9,436 nucleotides of DNA from Nitratifractor sp. (lineage in GTDB: Bacteria > Campylobacterota > Campylobacteria > Campylobacterales > Sulfurovaceae), in the NCBI GenBank assembly GCA_015490055.1, contig WFYP01000006.1, forward strand, positions 1-9,436, given 5' to 3'. This document shows, in pieces, positions 6,361 through 9,436 of the stretch (the first letter of the stretch is position 1; each line of letters begins with the position of its first letter). Below the pieces are notes generated by a model. That model searched no databases and was not told where the DNA came from. It worked only from the letters and a program-made list of their open reading frames with translations. Made by a program: the position numbers and the translations under genes.

Positions 6361-6545
6361 CGAATGGCCGTATGTGCGTGAGTTGGCCCTAATAAGCCAA
6401 CGGTGGAGGAGAGGGTAAGCCTTTAGGGGGCAACTTCTTGCTGGCAGAGCCTAGCTCAAACGAAGCCACCCGCACACAGGCTTAACCACTTAGTCCCCCA
6501 ATGATTTAATGTTGGACCCCATAAGCACATTTGCGAACCATCCAG
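6361..6545. ncRNA. GC-rich block, candidate structured RNA of unknown family
   Basis: About 95 of 180 bases are G or C here, against roughly a quarter nearby. Nested helices on the + strand: 6364–6367 with 6538–6541 and 6372–6377 with 6525–6530 close the fold; hairpin 6382–6387/6396–6401 (GTTGGC/GCCAAC); 6413–6422 with 6478–6487 (9 of 10 pairs), enclosing GCAA-CTTC-TTGC at 6430–6441 and TGGC/GCCA (6442–6445/6465–6468) around GAGC-CTA-GCTC; and 6498–6503 with 6510–6515, including two G·U pairs. G-run 6426–6430 could also pair with C-run 6495–6499. The G·U pairs mildly favour the + strand. It lacks RNase P (GAGGAAAGTCC), SRP, tmRNA and tRNA hallmarks, and I cannot match it to 6S or a riboswitch. 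An omega-RNA of an IscB/TnpB-type element is possible but unproven. Confidence 0.45.
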
Positions 6546-6565
6546 GCGTTAAGTTAGAGAAAGAT

Positions 6566-6586
6566 AGATTAATATTAAATTAATCT
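6566..6586. repeat. AT-only perfect palindrome beside the GC-rich block
   Basis: AGATTAAT / ATTAATCT form an 8-bp stem around ATTAA. The surrounding 6546–6667 is very AT-rich and holds no other feature I can support. It could be a weak hairpin or a protein-binding site. Confidence 0.35.
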
Positions 6587-6667
6587 TACAAAATAATATT
6601 AATTTAATTATTTAATCTATATTTATAATTATAGCAGATTTACAGATAAAAAGATACTAATTTCAGT

Positions 6668-6695
6668 AAAAAATTGTAGTTTTTTACAATTTTTT
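6668..6695 (-). terminator. Terminator-like AT hairpin after hemD
   Basis: AAAAAATTGTA and TACAATTTTTT pair perfectly (11 bp) around a 6-nt loop, 16 nt downstream of the hemD stop on the minus strand. The stem ends in a run of U's on either strand, so it could act in both directions. It contains almost no G or C, which weakens it as a classical intrinsic terminator. Confidence 0.5.
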
Positions 6696-6711
6696 TACCA
6701 AATGTAGTACC

Positions 6712-7347
6712 TTAAACAATCTCTTGTGCTTTTTTTACACAAGAATCAATAGTAGCCTCTTCAGATACAAAGGCAGTTACATTTTTTGGTAAGTTTTTTA
6801 ATGTAGATTTTCCTATTACAACTGCTTTATAACTACTATCCCAGCTAAAACTCTTAAAAAAACACTCTATTGTAGATGGCGATGTAAATATAATTACAGC
6901 TCCGTCTTCTAACTCTTTGCCACTATGCTCTTTGCAAGTTGTTTCGTATAGTATCTCTTCTTTAATATCTATACCCCTATCGCTTAAAAAGGCTTTTGAA
7001 TCAAACGATACAACTTTTGGGCGAATATATACTATTTTGCTACCACTAAACTTTTCTAAAATATCATTAGCTAAAACTTCTCCATAAAACTCTTTTGGGT
7101 GGTAAATATCTGTAGCTCCTAACTCTTTTGCCATTTTGGCAGTTGCTGAGCCTACGGCTAAAATCTTTTTATTTTGCCACTCGTTAGATATTTCGTCTAA
7201 GTAAATAATAGCCTGCTTTGAAGTAAAAAGTATAGTATCTACATCGCTTAAATCTATACTTTTCTTTAAACGAGTAAACTCTATCATCGGCAAAGAGATA
7301 GCACCCTTAAACTCTTTGGGCGAACATAAGTAAATTTTATTTTTCAT
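6712..7347 (-). CDS. hemD: Uroporphyrinogen-III synthase
   Basis: HemD closes and inverts ring D of hydroxymethylbilane to give uroporphyrinogen III for heme, siroheme and corrinoids. The 211-residue protein has the two alternating Rossmann-like lobes. KIYLCSPKEF is at the start, DTILFTSKQAIIYL in lobe one, KILAVGSATAKMAKELGA and IVYIRPKVVSFD in lobe two, then GAVIIFTSPSTIECF and YKAVVIGKSTLKNLPKNV in the return to lobe one. HemD families are poorly conserved and this pattern fits well. ATG at 7347 is chosen because it begins the first beta strand as in relatives; a TTG nine codons upstream (7374) is less likely. The start overlaps the end of the cation-efflux gene by 11 bp, so translation is coupled. 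It is the last gene before a terminator-like hairpin. Confidence 0.9.
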   Translation of the reverse strand: MKNKIYLCSPKEFKGAISLPMIEFTRLKKSIDLSDVDTILFTSKQAIIYLDEISNEWQNKKILAVGSATAKMAKELGATDIYHPKEFYGEVLANDILEKFSGSKIVYIRPKVVSFDSKAFLSDRGIDIKEEILYETTCKEHSGKELEDGAVIIFTSPSTIECFFKSFSWDSSYKAVVIGKSTLKNLPKNVTAFVSEEATIDSCVKKAQEIV

Positions 7348-8284
7348 CTGTTGCACAACTTGTTTTGCCTTCAAAAATTCTTACATTATTCTCTTCGTCA
7401 TCGTGCGGGTCGAAGTGTGGGTTTATTACCCAGCCTTTATTTGGCTCTAGTGCTGTAATTTTACATATAATATCATCTGCAATTTTATGAGCCTTCTCTA
7501 TTGTCATCTGTGGGTCTAACACTAAATGAAACTCTACAAAATTATGCACACCATCTGTTCTAGTTTTTAGCCAATGGTAACCTCTTGCCTCTTTTGTATT
7601 AGCTATTATCTCTCCAATTTTTGCAACTATATCTGAATCAAGCGATCTATCTAGTAATATCATAATTCCTTCGCTAATAATCTCATACGCTGAGTATATA
7701 ATATAAATACCTATAGCTAAACCAAAAATAGCATCAATAAAATCTAAACCTGTAACAAAAACTAAAAATATGGAAAGAAGTACTGCACCATTACTTAAAA
7801 GGTCAGCTTTATAATGTATAGCATCAGATTTTATAACTATATTATCTGTCTCTTTAGCAATTCGCTCCAGATATTTAACCAAAAAATAAGTTACCAAAAC
7901 CGACACAACCATCACGGCAACAGAAGCACCCAACATTTCGGTACTATTTTCATTTATTATCTTTTTTATAGCTTCATAAATAATATACAAACCAGATATC
8001 GTAATAATTGTACCCTCTATAACACCCGCAATCGCTTGTACTTTACCTTTACCATATGGAAACATTTCATTTGGTTTCTCTTCTGCCTTTTTAATTGCGA
8101 AAAAGTTAAATACTGAAATAGCACTATCTAAAATAGAGTCGATAGCCGAAGCCATAACAGCAACTGAACCACTCATAATTCCAATCACTAACTTTACAAT
8201 AGCTAAAAGCGTAGCTGTAATGGTTGCAATAGCCGTAGCTCTACGCTCTTTAGAGAAACTCTTGACTTTTGTTATTAAATCCAT
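7337..8284 (-). CDS. Cation diffusion facilitator family transporter (FieF/YiiP-like)
   Basis: A 315-residue inner-membrane exporter of divalent metals (Fe, Zn, Cd or Mn), driven by proton antiport as a dimer. Six hydrophobic spans lie at about 17–36, 41–63, 83–107, 118–138, 163–180 and 183–205. The transport site matches YiiP: D49 and D53 (DSILD) in helix 2, H157 and D161 (HYKAD) in helix 5. The C-terminal cytosolic domain has HNFVEFHLVLDP and a final HFDPHDDEE, fitting the regulatory metal sites. The loop after helix 2 reads FPYGKGK where Zn-type members have HGKAE, so the middle (site B) metal ligands look absent and the substrate is uncertain. AAGG lies 6 nt before ATG 8284, which overlaps the stop of the 45-residue gene by one base. 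It also overlaps hemD by 11 bp. Confidence 0.92.
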   Translation of the reverse strand: MDLITKVKSFSKERRATAIATITATLLAIVKLVIGIMSGSVAVMASAIDSILDSAISVFNFFAIKKAEEKPNEMFPYGKGKVQAIAGVIEGTIITISGLYIIYEAIKKIINENSTEMLGASVAVMVVSVLVTYFLVKYLERIAKETDNIVIKSDAIHYKADLLSNGAVLLSIFLVFVTGLDFIDAIFGLAIGIYIIYSAYEIISEGIMILLDRSLDSDIVAKIGEIIANTKEARGYHWLKTRTDGVHNFVEFHLVLDPQMTIEKAHKIADDIICKITALEPNKGWVINPHFDPHDDEENNVRIFEGKTSCATDEK

Positions 8285-8421
8285 TAATTACCTTTAAAAT
8301 ATAATATCCACTGCTTAATTCTCTTAAGAAGAGGCTCTTTTTTATTTAAAATAGATGCTTTATACTCTAAGTTTTTAACTACTCTTTTTAACTCATTAGG
8401 CTTAAAGCTATTTATTTTCAT
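8284..8421 (-). CDS. 45-residue basic protein of unknown function, coupled to both neighbours
   Basis: The frame starts with MKINSFKPNELKRVVKNLEY and ends ILNKKEPLLKRIKQWILYFKGN. It is very lysine-rich and probably two helices, the second amphipathic. ATG 8421 lies inside the end of the OmpA/MotB-like gene (14-bp overlap), and the stop TAA shares its last base with the ATG of the cation exporter (TAATG). Filling the gap this exactly on both sides is strong evidence of a real gene rather than chance. The sequence before the start (GAAAAGATATTAG) is only a weak ribosome site, consistent with coupling. I do not recognise the family. Confidence 0.68.
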   Translation of the reverse strand: MKINSFKPNELKRVVKNLEYKASILNKKEPLLKRIKQWILYFKGN

Positions 8422-9436
8422 CTAATATCTTTTCTATTTCATATAGTGCATTTTGATTTTTAAGGCGGAATTTTAACTCAATTCTCCTTGAAGCCTCTTT
8501 ATCTTCTACCCCATTTTTTACAACTCTATCTAAATATGAGCGTCCACTTGCAGTTAAATATTTTTGTAAATTATATTTTTTAGCTATTGGCAAAGTTAAT
8601 AGATAATTCATAACCGACAAAGCTCTATCTTGAGAAAGTTTTAAATTGTATAAATACCCACCATCACTGTCTGTATGTCCTTCTATAACTATAGTATCTA
8701 TATTTGGCTTTATCGCTTCGTTACTTAAAAGAGCACTTATATAACTTGTAAAGAGTGTTTTTAACTGCTCTTTTGCACTATCTTTTAATTTGCTACTCCC
8801 TTTATCGAAAAGTACTTTTGAGCTAAGCTTTAAAGTACCATCTTTATTTATTTTAACTCTACTTCCAAGCGTATTTTTCAACTCTTGAATTACTCTTAAT
8901 CTTATGCCAGTTAAGTATTTAATTTTTGCTCGTTTACTTTGCAACTCTTTTAATAAACTTTCGTATTTACTCTGTTTCTCATCTAGTGCTGTAAGTAATT
9001 TTAATAACTTCTCTTGTGTTGTATTTAATTCATCACTCTTTTTTGTTAAATTTGAAGATAACACTAATACTTTATCTTTATAATCTTGTATCTTTTTCTC
9101 TTTTTGTTCTAATGTAGTATTAGTCTCGTTTAATAAGTTTTGTAAAATTATAACTTTACCATTTAATTTATCTAATTTAGAATTTTTTGCTAGCAGAAGT
9201 TGATTTAATTTTTTTAACTCATTCTCTTTAAGTTTTAAAGCATCTTTTGTAATAGCTAATGTATCTTTTGTGCTATTTAACTCTTTACTTCTATTTTCTA
9301 AAAGTGCTCTTAATTTAAAAATATCATCTTGTTGTAATTTAATGGTTTCTAACTGCTTAGCTATAGTACTTTTTTGCTCAACAACTTTTATATTCAATTT
9401 TTTTAAGTTACTCTCTTTTGTTTTTAAATCTTGTAT
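8408..9436 (-). CDS. Coiled-coil OmpA/MotB-like cell-wall-binding protein, N-terminus beyond the window
   Basis: 342 residues are visible and the frame is still open at the window edge, so the true start lies outside; the TTG at 9397 is only a leucine within the coil. Visible residues ~1–190 are one long Leu/Lys/Glu/Asn heptad coiled coil. Residues ~205–325 form an OmpA C-terminal domain that grips peptidoglycan: KVLFDKGSSKLKDSAKEQL, then the diagnostic IVIEGHTDSDG, LSQDRALSVMNYLL and SRRIELKFRL. The missing N-terminus probably holds a membrane anchor or signal peptide, as in MotB-type stator partners and related envelope proteins. A MotA/TolQ-like partner gene, if present, would lie upstream outside the window. 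It is the first visible gene of the string ending in hemD. Confidence 0.88.
   Translation of the reverse strand: MQDLKTKESNLKKLNIKVVEQKSTIAKQLETIKLQQDDIFKLRALLENRSKELNSTKDTLAITKDALKLKENELKKLNQLLLAKNSKLDKLNGKVIILQNLLNETNTTLEQKEKKIQDYKDKVLVLSSNLTKKSDELNTTQEKLLKLLTALDEKQSKYESLLKELQSKRAKIKYLTGIRLRVIQELKNTLGSRVKINKDGTLKLSSKVLFDKGSSKLKDSAKEQLKTLFTSYISALLSNEAIKPNIDTIVIEGHTDSDGGYLYNLKLSQDRALSVMNYLLTLPIAKKYNLQKYLTASGRSYLDRVVKNGVEDKEASRRIELKFRLKNQNALYEIEKILDENK

Noticed and set aside
6361..6545. Assignment of the GC-rich block as an IscB/TnpB omega-RNA, retron msr-msd, group II intron piece or 6S RNA.
   Set aside because: No IscB, TnpB or reverse transcriptase is present and no family-defining motif could be matched by eye. 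It is left as an unknown candidate RNA.
6509..6583. A 24-codon + strand frame starting MLDPISTFANHPG at the end of the GC-rich block, faintly like the start of an Xre-type antitoxin.
   Set aside because: There is no ribosome site, it stops after 24 codons, upstream codons are not open, and it overlaps helices of the proposed RNA. The resemblance is probably chance.
7348..7374. A longer hemD starting at TTG 7374.
   Set aside because: It adds nine residues deep inside the upstream gene with no ribosome site. ATG 7347 places the first beta strand where HemD proteins begin.
9395..9397. TTG as the start of the OmpA/MotB-like protein.
   Set aside because: The frame and the coiled-coil pattern continue without interruption to the window edge, so the gene is cut by the window.
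1..9436. CRISPR array, tRNA or rRNA genes.
   Set aside because: No regularly spaced direct repeats, tRNA T-arm or acceptor patterns, or rRNA stretches were found by eye on either strand.

Overview
The window is AT-rich DNA whose coding content is all on the minus strand. It most likely comes from a free-living member of the Campylobacterota (Sulfurimonas/Sulfurovum/Arcobacter-like). This rests on base composition, the purD–RDD–lptD gene order, the LptD sequence style, and a coiled-coil OmpA/MotB-like protein. It is an inference from gene content; no species can be named.

Layout in the direction of transcription (right to left). (1) 9436–6712 is a tight gene string: an OmpA/MotB-like coiled-coil protein cut by the window edge, an unrecognised 45-residue protein overlapping both neighbours, a cation diffusion facilitator, and hemD. 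It ends at an AT-only hairpin (6668–6695). (2) 6711–6187 has no convincing protein gene. It holds an AT-rich part with a palindrome, a GC-rich block (6361–6545, about 53% GC by hand count) that folds on paper into nested helices and is a candidate structured RNA, and a 103-bp element with 25-bp terminal inverted repeats that looks like a MITE. (3) 6186–5496 carries a promoter, a 133-residue helical protein and a RelE/YafQ-like toxin gene broken by a one-base frameshift. The pair looks like a toxin–antitoxin operon. (4) 5454–2973 encodes an ABC-type ATPase and an HNH nuclease overlapping by 14 bp, matching a Septu (PtuA/PtuB) anti-phage module without a retron reverse transcriptase. (5) 2972–2623 is a spacer with three REP-type hairpins (GTAG plus palindrome) in +, −, + orientation. 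(6) 2619–1 is a housekeeping string: purD, an RDD membrane protein with a TTG start, and the first 299 codons of lptD.

Regions 2 to 5 read as an accessory island placed between two conserved blocks: heme/metal genes on one side, purine/outer-membrane genes on the other. The ATPase gene and the 133-residue gene share almost the same promoter and leader, including an identical 18-bp stretch ending in the start codon. This suggests cassettes duplicated or exchanged behind one leader. The most open questions are the GC-rich block, the meaning of the broken toxin, and the 45-residue coupled gene.
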